Source of the DNA: Cryptomeria japonica
Taxonomy: Eukaryota > Streptophyta > Pinopsida > Cupressales > Cupressaceae
Length of the DNA: 64,000 bases
Direction: 5' to 3'
Assembly: GCF_030272615.1 (NCBI RefSeq)
Contig: NC_081405.1
Location: 309,287,374-309,351,373 of the forward strand
Under the pieces are notes generated by a model. The model saw only the letters and a list, made by a program, of their open reading frames with translations. It was not told the origin of the DNA and ran no database searches. Position numbers and translations under genes: made by a program. Positions 1-11,360 of the stretch are shown piece by piece; position 1 is the first letter of the stretch, and each line of letters begins with the position of its first letter.

Positions 1-110
1 GAGCCTCTAAGGCCTCTTTCCAACTAGATGAGGCTACAATTCCTTTCTTCTTTCTCATGCCTTTGTCTCCACTATTCTAACCACTCATCTTAAATTATTT
101 CTATATCAAG

Positions 111-115
111 TGGAT
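111..115. repeat. Target-site duplication, left copy (LARD)
   Basis: TGGAT lies directly before the first TG of the large element and again directly after its last CA at 34958-34962. The two exact copies fix the outer borders of the nested block and show that the ends belong to a single insertion. Confidence 0.9.
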
Positions 116-793
116 TGTAGTACCCCTGCCCTAATCAATTTCTAATCTCGGTTTCACCTTGGTTAGTTTATCATAATATTATGATTATAGTCAAGTGTTT
201 TGATTTTAGTGCATAACTGTTAATGTGGTTTTCACACCAGTTTGTATGCAAGTTTATTAGTTCTCCTCTTTCATGTTATTAATCTCGGGCTAACACTTTC
301 ATTAAGTATATATGTATGCATGTATGACTCTTGGTTGCAGGAGATTTCAGGTACAGTATCGCATGGGTGCGAGGTTCGTCTCCACCTGAATTCATAGGTT
401 TGAGTGTACCTCTTTAATCGTTAGAGTTGGATTAAGTGGTCGTGAGATCCTCATTTGACCATAGTTGTGCTCAGGTGAGCGTCGACAGTCGTTGTTGGTA
501 TTCCCTTTGGTTGGGTATGTGGGTCATCTGTCTGGTTAACTTTCTTGGGTTGCGTGTTTTGTCTGTGGTTAAATTGAGTATTTAATCCTTATTATCTAGT
601 TGGATTTAATGTGTGTTTACGAATTAGTATTTTGGGGGAATAAATTAAATAGGTCCCATTTTATGTGATTAATCGTTAATTGAATTGCTCAATTCAGGTG
701 GTGGCAAATTCAATTAAATGGTTAATTTTAATGTCAAATTTATTCTGTTTATGCTTACGAAAAGAAATATTTAAATTTAATTGAAATAGAATT
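116..793 (+). repeat. LARD 5' LTR, first part
   Basis: It aligns with 30722-31397 and is cut at 793 by insertion of the Tat-type gypsy element. The LTR resumes at 15996 after the second copy of GAATT. No coding sequence is seen. Confidence 0.9.
789..793. repeat. Target-site duplication of the Tat gypsy element, left copy
   Basis: GAATT precedes the element's first TG at 794. The second copy is at 15991-15995. The uninterrupted site is visible in the other LARD LTR near 31393-31400. Confidence 0.9.
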
Positions 794-2088
794 TGTAGTC
801 ACATAAATCTGCCATTTTAATTAAATGAATATTTCATATTTATTTGATTAAAAGCCGACTAGCCAGCAGTTAATTAAATTAATATTTAATTAATTCATCT
901 TCAAACATTCTCATATTAATTAAATAAATTATTCAATTTATTTTAATTCATTCATTAAACCAAATTCACAATCAATTAAATGAATAAATTCTATTTATTC
1001 AATTTAATCCTCTTTCCTCTTTTAAATAAATTAAATAAAACATTTATTTAAATCATTTAATCCCCCCCACTTGCATTTTCCTACATCTCCCACTTGCCCT
1101 TCCTAAATTCTTCTAGAACCTATATAATCCTAATCAATTAACCTCATCTATCCCCTAATTATTGTCACATTCCTAAGCAACTCGGAGTCACTTCTCAAAG
1201 ACTTCAAAGTTTTTGAAAAGCATTTAATGCTTGGTGTGTTCAACAATTTAACCTCTAAAGTCTTCCAAACCACTTCTGGCTCTTACATGACCATTTATGG
1301 TTAACCCCTAACTCAACCGTCATGTGACTCATGTGTCTCCTCAAGCATTTATTGCTTTGACCATGGTTATCCCTTTAACCCTTGCACAAGAGTTTATCCA
1401 TTGGATAAACGCTTTATTCTTTGAATAAATAATTTATTCACTCAACCCAACCTTGACCTTAACTCCCAAGTTAAAACTCAAGTCCTATCAAGCATTTAAT
1501 GTTTATTCCCTCTCCTCTCAACCTATCTCATATTAACACTTGTCATCCTAGGATTGGGTTGAAAGTCCTCACATGGATTGAATATCATTCAATCCTGACC
1601 CTTGTTGAGATTACTCAATCTCAACCATCCATTGCTTCATTTTTCCTATTAATAGAGCCCATTCCTTCATAATCCAAATCCTAAAACCTTGTATGCATTT
1701 AATCTATAGTGAATTTTAGAGAGAGCATTTAGTATAAATCACATATATTGTCATTTTGGACTAAAATAAATCTTAGTTCATTTCATAATATGTCTAATTA
1801 ATTTGTTTTACACTTGCATAGCATAAGTTATAAGCATTGTCAATCTTGAACCTCCATAAGCATCCATAGTGCAAAAAGTTGCTGAGAGCTACAATAATTT
1901 GGAACTTGGAGAGGAAAGGAACAAAAGAGAAGGAGCTAAGAGCATGTTAAAAGGCATTCCGAGATGCCTTGTTGTATTTACTTTCATAGTTAAACACTTT
2001 ATCATGTTTTTAGTGTCTCTTTTGATGTGCCTGCTTAGATTAGTTTTTGGTTGATTAACACTAACGATTTCTTGTGTTTTTGTGTTTT
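794..2088 (+). repeat. Tat gypsy 5' LTR (3' end missing)
   Basis: It aligns along its length with 14648-15935. Similarity stops in the T-rich stretch near 2080-2090. The last 55 or so bases of the other LTR, ending GAGCATCA, have no counterpart here, and no TGGTATCAGAG-like primer site follows. Sequence recognisable as gag begins less than 100 bp later. Confidence 0.85.
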
Positions 2089-2109
2089 AACCTAATGCAA
2101 CTTTTTCCC

Positions 2110-3301
2110 CAAAGCTTGGGAGGAACAACCACATCATGGTTTTCCTGATTACCAGGTGGCATTAGGACCTTCGAAGAACTAGTCCAGAAGTTCTTGGCAC
2201 ATTACTCACACAACATTGAATGTGATATCACAATGGCCGGTCTATGTAACACTAAACAAAAACCAGGTGAGCTATTTTCAGTCTTTTTGCAATGATGGCA
2301 TCAAATGTCTAGCAGATGTTCTCTTCAGTTACCTGAACAAGAACTAGTGCAAATATTTATTTCCAAGTTAAATGATGAAATGGAATTTCACCTAGACGTC
2401 AAAGACAGACTCTTTCAATGACATGATCACCAAAGGCTTAAAATGTGAGTGGGCTCTCATCAAAAAAGGGCTTATCAAGATATATAATGAGCCAAAGGAT
2501 GGACCTTGCCCGTGCTTCAATAGTGACAAGCCTAACTTCTGGAACAAAAACAAAAATGGCATCAATGACGGGGTTGTGGATGCAAGAACTATCAAAAGTG
2601 CACAACCTATGGTTCAATTTGCAGGACAGAATCCCCCACCCAAAAATAACACAGTTGCTCCTCCAAATCAAGGATGCAATACATCTCAAGAAGAACCCAG
2701 ACAACGTCAACAAAATTTTAAACGAAAACGAACATACACTCCCTTAGGGGAACCCATCGAAATAGTTTTACGTCAGTTGGTTTCTCAAACTCTAGCTACC
2801 TTGCCCAAAACATCAAATTATGAACCTCAAGTCAAACCTTCATGGTGGAGGGATACTGAACATTGTGATTTCCATCAAGGGAAAGGACATGAGACAAGCA
2901 ATTGTCATAGATTGAAAGATCTTATTCATGATCTTATTGACCAAGGTGAAATCAAAATCAAAGGACATGACCCAAAAACAACAAACAATGATCATCTCAT
3001 GTTTAAAAATCCACTTCCATCACATGATCAAAGGGGTTCTTCCACTTCAGGGAGAAATACAAATACCACTAATTATACACAAGCCATGTATAATTACACT
3101 GTGATTCACCTATATGATGCTAGTGAACAAATTGCAACTATTACCATAAAAAATCCTAGCTCCACTTGCAATGTTGTTGCACGTCATGGCAAGATTACCA
3201 TAAAAGCAGCTCCACAAGTCACCCTATCTATCCCAAATCAGTATAACCTTGTGGAACAATTGGACAAAATGCCTGCACTGATATCTATCTTAGAGCTATG
3301 A
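2110..3301 (+). pseudogene. Tat gypsy gag (5'-truncated, broken)
   Basis: This is the remnant of the structural capsid/nucleocapsid protein. The segment from 2167 reads TFEELVQKFLAHY, a typical retrotransposon gag (PF03732-like) motif. It is interrupted by a stop near 2296 and a frameshift before 2423. The frame then stays open for 292 codons to 3301. Near 2862-2905 is a Cys-x2-His-x4-His-x4-Cys cluster (CDFHQGKGHETSNC) followed by a leucine-rich HRLKDLIHDLI helix, the usual Tat-type zinc-finger-like end of the gag core. The amino-terminal part is missing because the upstream DNA joins directly to LTR sequence. It could not make a functional capsid. Confidence 0.85.
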
Positions 3302-3459
3302 TGCCTATCTCCATCCCATAAAACAATCTTGGATCAAGCTCTCCAAGAGGCGTCAGTCCCTGTAAACCTAAATACAGATCAGTTCCAAGCCATGGTTGGA
3401 AATCTAAGGTCATCACCTTGTCTCACTTTCTCTTAAAGTGACAACTCATCCTTCTAGCA

Positions 3460-3964
3460 ACCTCATTATGCCTCACTCCACATTGAAGGGTTTATCAACC
3501 AATATAGGATTAAGTGAGTCTTGATCGATAATGGAGTAGGCCTGAATATATGTACTCTACAATTAGTCATAGCTTTGGGATATGCAATTGAATTAGTGGA
3601 TCCCCACAAGAAGATCACAATCAAAGCCTATGATGATGCAGAGTGTTCATCCAAAGGAGTTGTGGTACTACCAATTTGAGTAGGTCATGTGGTGAAACAC
3701 ATCGTCTGTCAAGTTCTAGACCTTCCTCTACCACACAATTTATTGTTAGGAAGACCTTGGATACATGCCATGCAAGCCATTCCATCCACCTACCATCAGT
3801 GTATCAATTTCCCGCATAATGGTGTAGAAATCACAATCTTGGGAGATGCAAATCCCTTTGCATATTGTCATAATATCAGTCATCAACCAAAGATTACCAT
3901 TCCCAACAATAGAGAAGCCATCTCCTTGACATCATACATAAGTCCAGCCTCTCTTTCCAGTTAG
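3460..3964 (+). pseudogene. Tat gypsy aspartic protease domain
   Basis: This is the retropepsin that would cleave the polyprotein. The active-site region near 3515-3550 reads LIDNGVGLNICTL, where a retropepsin D-S/T-G-type motif is expected; here it is D-N-G. The carboxy-terminal flap partner LLLGRPWIHAMQAI lies near 3745-3785, as is standard for plant gypsy elements. An in-frame TGA is present near 3677, with further stops before the active site and at 3962. The frame is the same as gag and the following G-patch region, consistent with one ancestral polyprotein. Confidence 0.8.
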
Positions 3965-4060
3965 AAAACCACTATACCCAAGCAAGAGAAGCTCAAGATG
4001 AAAATAGCAAAGGAAGGTCCTGGGGAGTACAATTTAAGCCAACTCTTTTGTTTTTGACAA

Positions 4061-4483
4061 ATGCCTACTTCTCCTAGAACTCATGGTAAACCTCAATGGT
4101 TACTTCAACAACCACTGATCAGGCCAACATGTACTTTGACACCTTTCATCCTTAGAAAGAGTCAAGAAGAAGAAACCAGAGATGAGGACTTAGCAGAATG
4201 GATCTATAAAGATCCTCTCACCACAGAAATCCCACAGGCTAAGCTTCCCACATATCAGTATGGCAAAGGCCTTCTCATTATGCAAAGAATGGGTTATGAT
4301 GGTCAGAGTGCTTTGGGACCTTGCAAGCAAGGACGCCATGAACCGCTGCAGCCGGAATTAAATCCCAAAGATAACACAGGACTAGGCTTTCAAAAGGAGA
4401 TCTTTCATAAACTCAGATTCAAAGGGAAACCCAACAAACCACTATATCAGCAGCACCACGCACCACACCAACTGCTCCATTGA
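4061..4483 (+). pseudogene. G-patch-like segment downstream of the protease
   Basis: The 140-codon open stretch is in the same frame as gag and protease. Its middle (about residues 67-112) has the spacing of a G-patch: YGKGLLIMQRMGY, then ALGPCKQGRHEPL, then DNTGLGFQKE. G-patches are glycine-rich motifs that bind nucleic acid or activate helicases, and one follows the protease in betaretroviruses. A role in nucleic-acid handling here is inference. A low-complexity linker rich in Ile, Pro, Ala and Thr follows from 4480, in the frame used by RT, so a frameshift lies near 4440-4480. Confidence 0.6.
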
Positions 4484-4989
4484 GGCTAAAAATCCTAGCA
4501 CAACCATCTACAATACCCATCATCCCACCAATCAAACCAGCAACCCCATCAGCAGCAACAATAACATCAATAATACCATTAGCAGCAGCAACTGTATTAG
4601 AACCCACAATAGTATCAACAACAATGGCGATTCCAGCAAAAGTACCAGATTCAACACTACTGATACTCCCTATATCAGATTCATTGATCCCCATAATCCT
4701 TCTTGTAGCACCAATCATTTCATCTACAAAGGTACATCAACCGATCACACCTCCATTGTTTAACTCAACGGATATCCTAGTATGGTATAGTAATCGATTA
4801 CTAGAAAGTGACTCAGAGACTAACTCACATGAGTGGGAATTCGAGTCCATATAGCTTAATACTTCAGATGAGGAAGACACATCACTACGTCCACCTCGCA
4901 AAGACATCCCTATTTACGGAGAAGCACAAATAAAGACCTCTTGGGTTCCCAAGCTGGAAACTTCTTCCACAGACCCTACATCACATCCT

Positions 4990-6470
4990 ATGCCTGATTC
5001 TAATAGGGAGAGTACCAGCAACGACCTTCACTACAACCTCTTAACCCTCACTGACACATATAATGAACTTAACCTAATCGATGAAGTAATGCCCATTATC
5101 CATCCTGAACTCATCGAATGGAACCAACCTAATCCCCCATGTCTTGACCTTTTCCAAAATGATGAGGTGATCATTGACTTTTTGGAACTACGGGATAATA
5201 TACCAAGTAGGGATCACAAAGATGGATTCACCATTGAACTTAATAGCGCAACATACTTTGGGGCAGAAGCCAAACCTTTCAGCTGCAAAAATATATCAAT
5301 AAAACATGGATCTTCCAGTAAAAACCACACTATGGCATTGTTTGATCTCACAAAAGTAAAAAGAAAGAGCATATCTAATGGTGAAAACCTCTTTGGGGCG
5401 CTGGAGGATGAAAGGTTTGACATTCTCCCCTCTAGTACACAGCAGGAACAATCGGCAATTCTCATTGAAGAAACAAAAGAACACAACATAGGGACTCCTG
5501 AAACACCTCACCACATACATATAGCATCTCTTTTAACTCCAGAGGAACAACCTAAGTTTGTAGAGTTCTTCCAGAAGCATCAGATCAACTTCGCATGGTC
5601 ATACACAGACATGCCTAGGATTGATCCTGATTTAGTCATGCATCACCTCACCATAGCAGAAGGAGCCAAACCTGTCAAGCAGAAGCTTCATAAGATGCAT
5701 CCTTAGTTTATAGTACTAGTCAAAGCAGAACTTAAGAAACTCCTAGATGTTGGTTTTATTAGACCAATTGATTATGTCGATTGGATATCCAATATTGTGC
5801 CTGTTGGCAAACCAAATGGGGGCATCCATATCTATACTAACTTCAGAGATCTCAACAAGGCATGTCCTAAAGATGACTTCCGCCTACCAAACATCGACAT
5901 AATGGTGGACCTAACAGTAGGACATGCTATGCTTTCACTCATGGATGGCTTTTCAGGATACAATCAGATAAAGATCACACCAGAGGATCAACATAAGATG
6001 AACTTCACATGTCCATGGGGAACATACTGCTTGAATGTAATGTCTTTTGGTCTAAAGAACGCAGGAGCGACCTATCAAAGAGAAATGACCACAACTTTTC
6101 ATGACATGATGCATACCATAATGGAAGATTATGTTGATGACTTACTAGCAAAATCGCTAACAAGTGAAGGTCATCTAGACATATTAGAGAAAATCTTTGA
6201 TAGACTGGAACAATATCATGTTCGACTCAACCCAAGGAAATGTGTCTTTGGAGTAACCTCAGGGAAACTTCTAGGATACATTGTCTCAAGCAAAAGTATT
6301 GAGGTTGATCCTACAAAAGTCGAAGCAATCATGGACATGCCACCTCCAAAGAATATCAGTCATCTAAGGACATTACAAGGGTGGCTCCAATCCATCCGAA
6401 GATTCATTGCACAAGTGGCAGATAAGTGTCACCCATTTACACACCTGCTACACAAAAACATTTGCTTTCA
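4990..6470 (+). pseudogene. Tat gypsy reverse transcriptase
   Basis: This is an RNA-dependent DNA polymerase. The amino-terminal linker holds the motif FAWSYTDMPRIDPDLVMHHL near 5590-5650. Fingers and palm follow in the same frame: VPVGKPNGGIHIYTNFRDLN near 5800, LMDGFSGYNQI near 5940, MSFGLKNAGATYQR near 6040, and the catalytic YVDD near 6131. A single TAG at 5704-5706 splits an otherwise continuous frame from 4990 to 7128. The D-D pair of the active site is intact, but the TAG makes the copy inactive. Confidence 0.92.
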
Positions 6471-6960
6471 GTGGGATACTAGATACCAGCAAGCATTCCA
6501 GATGCTTAAAGACTATCTCATGAATACACCATTACTGATCCCACCAAATCCGAGCAGACCTCTATTACTCTATATTTCAGCAACAAGTACAACATTGGGT
6601 GTACTATTGGCACAACACAATGCAGAAGGGAAAGAGTGTGCTGTTTACTACATCTCTTGCACACTGGTTTGCTATAAACTCAATTACACACCTATTGAGC
6701 GAGCTTGCATAGCAGTAATCTTGGTAGCCACTAAATTGAGGCACTATCTATTAACACATAAAGTACAACTAATTGCAAAGATTGATCCACTCAAATACTT
6801 ACTCAGCAAAGTAGCACTGACAGGTCACTTGGCCAAATGGGTGATGATTCTAAGTGAATTTAACATCGAGTATGTGGACCATAAGGTTATCAAGGGTCAA
6901 GTCATTGAAGATCAGTTGGCCGATGCACCACTCATAGGCTATCATCCTCTCATTTCCAAT
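6471..6960 (+). pseudogene. Tat gypsy RNase H, first (gypsy-type) domain
   Basis: This domain would degrade the RNA of the RNA:DNA hybrid. It continues the RT frame: FQWDTRYQQAFQMLKDYL, then the LLLYISATSTTLGVLLAQ strand near 6565, ERACIAVILVATKLRHYL near 6700, and QLADAPL near 6915. It is open throughout. The first catalytic Asp of the usual (D)AS motif reads as Ser in YISATS, so activity may already be lost. Confidence 0.8.
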
Positions 6961-6989
6961 TTTCCAGATGAAGAGATATTCATGATCGC

Positions 6990-7420
6990 AGCAGTGCAAC
7001 CATGGAAATTATATTTTGATGGTTCATACACTAGGCATCGCTCAGGGCAAGCATTCTGTTTATCACACCTCAAGGTGACAACATCCCAAAGTCTTAAAGG
7101 CTTACATTTCCATGCACAAACAACATAGCTAAATATGAGGCCTTGATCACAGAACTCGGACTATCCATACAATGGAAGTTACAAGAACTACAAGTATATG
7201 GTGACTCCCAACTGGTCAATCGACAAGAAACAGTTGAATATCAGACCAAGGATGACAAACTCATGCCGTACAAACAAATGGTGGACAAATTAAAAGCATC
7301 ATTCACTAATATCACCTTTGAGAAGATACCCAGAGATCAGAATTGAGCTGCTGACACTATGGCTACCATCGCATCTCTCCTAGATCTTCCACAAAATTTC
7401 GCTACAAATTCTTGGTCGAA
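6990..7420 (+). pseudogene. Tat gypsy second, archaeal-type RNase H domain
   Basis: A second RNase H follows the first: KLYFDGSYTRHRSG near 7010, a frameshift and stop near 7090-7150, then YGDSQLVNRQ near 7197 and AADTMATIASLL near 7350. Dual RNase H is a trait reported for Tat elements and supports the lineage call. The domain is broken by the frameshift near 7100 and by a TGA at 7344-7346. Confidence 0.8.
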
Positions 7421-7619
7421 CAGCTTTGGATTCCTGCTTATGATATCCCCAAATCTGAGATGATATGTCACCTTATTGGTTCTGAATCCCCATGGTATGG
7501 TGAGTTCTATACCTACCTACGCGATCACACACTTCCTCTTAACCAATCGAATAACCAACGTAAAACTTTCATTTGCCAAACTGCTTGATATACCATTATT
7601 GCTGAAACCCTATACCAAT

Positions 7620-8749
7620 GCAATCTTGATGGTACTCTCCTTTGATGTCTGGAACATGATGAGATAACAAAGGCCTTGGAAGAGGTACATGAAGGAATTT
7701 TTGGAACTCATGCAAGCGGTCCATCACTAGCCAAAAAAATCATGCGCACTAGATACTATTGGCCATCTATACAAAAAGACTCCTACTACTTTGTCAGAAA
7801 GTGCAAGAAATGCCAAGTTCATAGAGACCTAATACATGCACCAGCACAGGAGTTGAAACCAATCAGAACACCATGGCCTTTTTGTCAATGGGGCCTTGAC
7901 CTTGTGGTTAAAATCCATCCATCTTGATCCAATAGCCACAAATTCATTATTACTACCACTAAGTACTTCACAAAGTGGATCGAAGCTGTTCCACTTACCC
8001 AAGTCATCGACAAGCAGATTGCCTCATTCATCCTTAATTACATCATCTATCGGTATGGTGTACCCATTTCCATCATCACAGATAATGGTCTTCCTTTCAA
8101 AAATTGGGATGTTCGTGAGCTCTATGAGAAATTTCACATCCAACACCACTTTTCCACTCCCTATGACCCACAAGGCAATGGTCAGGCCGAAGTATAAAAC
8201 AAGAACATATTAAGAATCCTCAAGAAGACAGTTAATGATGCCGATTGTAATTGGCATGTTCAATTGAATCCAACACTATGGGCATATCGAACTAGCATTC
8301 GAACCCCTACAGGCACAACTCCCTACTCACTAGTCTATGGCACAAAAGCTATCTTACCTATTGAGGTCAAGATACCATCTCTATGGGTTTCCTTGCACAA
8401 TCTCATTGATGATGAAGCATACAGAGTATCCCATCTCCAAGATGTAGAGCTACTTGATGAGAAGCGACAAGCTGCATACAATTACCTCAAGGCCTATCAG
8501 CAGTGCATGAGCAGAAGCTATAATCATTGAGTTAGACCTCCCACATTCGAGGTATGTGGTCTTGTTCTTCAAGAAAATCCTCATAACCAACCCAACCAAG
8601 AACATCAAGGAAAGTTTGAATCAAATTGGCTGGGTCCATATGTTATTATTGTTGTATTTGGGTCTAGGGCATATCAATTGGCTACTTCAGAAGGAGAACT
8701 GCTAGAAGATCCGATAAACAACATGCACCTCAAACGGTTTTATACATAA
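7620..8749 (+). pseudogene. Tat gypsy integrase
   Basis: Integrase joins the cDNA to host DNA. The HHCC zinc domain (HEGIFGTH then CKKCQ) lies at 7690-7820. The catalytic core is spread over three frames: WGLDLV near 7890, ITDNG near 8078, and the GNGQAE glutamate near 8175, so the D, D and E positions are all visible. A GPY/F-type module (NWLGPYVI near 8625) and HLKRFYT close the protein at about 8749. Breaks include a frameshift near 7900-7925, a TAA after the core glutamate near 8196 and a TGA near 8528. Confidence 0.9.
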
Positions 8750-9160
8750 GTTGTATAGAGCATCAGGCTCCCATACATACCGGAAGAACACCAAAAACAT
8801 TCGGATAAATGTCCTAAAGAAAATACAAAAGCATCAAAATAGTAAAGAAAAATCATGCATCCAAACAGTGAACAACCACTCCAGTGGCACCTTGGGTAAG
8901 TGCGATGGTGAAAACCTAGCAAATAGGCGCCACTCATAAAGGCTATGGCTCCATTATCTTTCAGACTTGTTGTGATCACATTCATTTCATCCACTCATCC
9001 ATCTATCCAAACCATGGCTTGTTATTGATCTCCAATCCAGCATAGTACTTTATGCATCTCACATCCCGCTTTTTCATAGTCATGTCTAAAACTGGGGGCA
9101 ATGCCCTTAATCTAGTTGATGGAAGTGGATTCTACATTATCTTGTGATTCATTGGGTTCT
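8750..9160 (+). other. Start of Tat gypsy post-pol region
   Basis: Non-coding sequence directly after integrase. It includes the G-rich phrase ACTGGGGGCAATG near 9090, a string often found just after pol in Tat-type elements (from general knowledge). No gene was found. Confidence 0.5.
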
Positions 9161-9460
9161 TCATTTAGAAAATTGTCTCACAAAATACCCAAAACATTCA
9201 AAATTGTCTTAGAAAATACCAAAAACATTCAAAACTGTCTCAGAAAATACCAAAAACATTCGGAAAACTGTCTCACAAAATACCAAAAACATTCAAAACT
9301 GTCTCAAAAAATACCAAAAGCATTGGAAACCAATCAAAATCCAAAAACATTCAAAACAATCATCCAAATACCAAAAATATTGAAAAGCTATCTCACAAAA
9401 TCCAAAAACATCAGAAAACATCAAACAAACAAAAACATGGCAACACCTTGTACATACATT
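9160..9460. repeat. Minisatellite, about 31-bp unit
   Basis: Eight or nine imperfect copies of a unit built on ACTGTCTCA and AAAATACCAAAAACATTC run head to tail. The first four or five copies are spaced 30-33 bp; later copies degrade. It lies between integrase and the antisense gene of the Tat element. The open reading frame through it is a product of the repeat, not a gene. Confidence 0.8.
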
Positions 9461-11360
9461 TTTCAAAGTAGATACCAAACAAACACTATAAAGTAATCAA
9501 ACAATGACCACTTATACCATTAACCAAACAATCAACATCAATGCACCCACTGTCTTAAACAAGGATGCATCCTTACCAAAAACAAAGACAAGATGACATT
9601 TTTCTTGGACAAGAAAATTATGTTTAAGCTATCAAATACTTGGTTGATTTGTGGGTTATTTATTCATATCAGGTTCCTACAACATTGTTTGTGTATCTTC
9701 TGCGAATTATTCTGATGAAATACTGGGGCATGTACTAATGGTGTCTACGTGGGAAGTTCACTAAGCTACGTGATCCTATGCAAAATACAGTCATAGATCA
9801 CTACGGCTTGCTAACTACAATGTATACCTTGACCATATGAGCATGAACCATTATCGAGGGTCCATATTCTTTTATTCTTTATATATGTTGTTTGCCTGTA
9901 GGTACCATGCTCCATCCTTGGTTCCTACTGCCTCATCCAAAATTGTTTATCTCTGATTACAGTATGAACTTGTCTCAAGATATGATCAGCAAAAGATCAA
10001 GGAGGACGTTCCAGATCATGCATGAAAGGAGATAATCCTTGTCTATTCCGCAAGCAATACTCAAGTCAACTTGATCCATTATATTAAGTTGCTTGTATTA
10101 ACTTGCTATATCAAAATCCATGTAAGGCATACTCAGGTCATCTTGAATCATTATGTCAAGTTGATTGTATTTTCTTACAACATTTTAAAAGCTTAATGAT
10201 GAAAATACAACACTATGGATTGTCATTCCATCTCATCTATTTATATTGCATTCAGTTCCATATCGCCCATCCATTTACTCATTCATTATTCATATGCATC
10301 ATTTTATGTGCAAGTGTGAACAAAGTTAATATGAGCAATTATGTGAAAATTGAGTTGGTCTTGGATACAATCACGACAAAGTACTCTGATACATCACCGA
10401 TGCATCATGCAAAGTCTAAACAACCTTGCATTGATCTATCATGATCATATCATCATCATTTCATTTAGTTGCATTTGCATCAAGTACATTTCATATCATT
10501 TAATTGCATAAAATTATATATAGTTCATTATCATTTATTGACATTAGTCTTATTATATCATTTCATCATTGCATAATCATGACATTTGGATCCATTCATA
10601 TGATAAAATTATCCTTGATTATATTAGCAATTATTATGCATTCATTTAGTGTCAGTTACCAATCATCATTTATCATCATTTATCGTTGGATACATTTATT
10701 TATCTATCCATTAGTTAAGTTCATTCATTATATTCATTTAATATATACTTAAACTCATTCATTTCATTTCATTTAGGATTCATTACAAAGATGCATTCAT
10801 TCTACTTTTTACATTGCATTAAGGTGCAGTTACCCATGAGTTGCATTATCATCGCATTATCATTACCACTTCATCATATTTTTCACCATTTAGACTCATA
10901 AACAAAACCATTTGTTTCCACATTGGTTCAGATACTATCCATATACGTTCATTTAGAAATCATCATTTCAACATTTGTACTTTACATTTGTTACATTCAT
11001 CTAAACAACATCTAGATGCATTTACATATATAAATCATTCATTTAAAACACATTAAATCATAACATCATTGTATATCATTATCTCATTGTCTCATCAAAC
11101 ATAAAAATCCAAAAAACCATCATAATCATCATTTTATTATGCATACATAATCATCATGGCATTACATACATAAGGCATTACATCACCAACACATCATGCA
11201 CACATATATAAACCTGCATATACATCATTAACATCACATTCATAAAACATGCATATAGACATCATGTAGGCATAAAATCATCATAAAAACATGCATATAG
11301 GAATCATCTCATTAAAACACATACATATAGCAAGTACAAAGTATCCATCTAAGCATAAAA
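9461..11360. other. AT-rich, CAT-repeat-rich post-pol region
   Basis: No gene is seen. From about 10440 to 11450 the sequence is dominated by CATCATT, CATTCATTT and CATATA words, so it is low-complexity DNA within the Tat element. Short open frames here are compositional. Confidence 0.6.

Noticed and set aside
9160-9460. Regular repeats resembling a CRISPR array
   Set aside because: Units abut without unique spacers of constant length, the DNA is plant nuclear and the repeats lie in a retrotransposon. It is a minisatellite.
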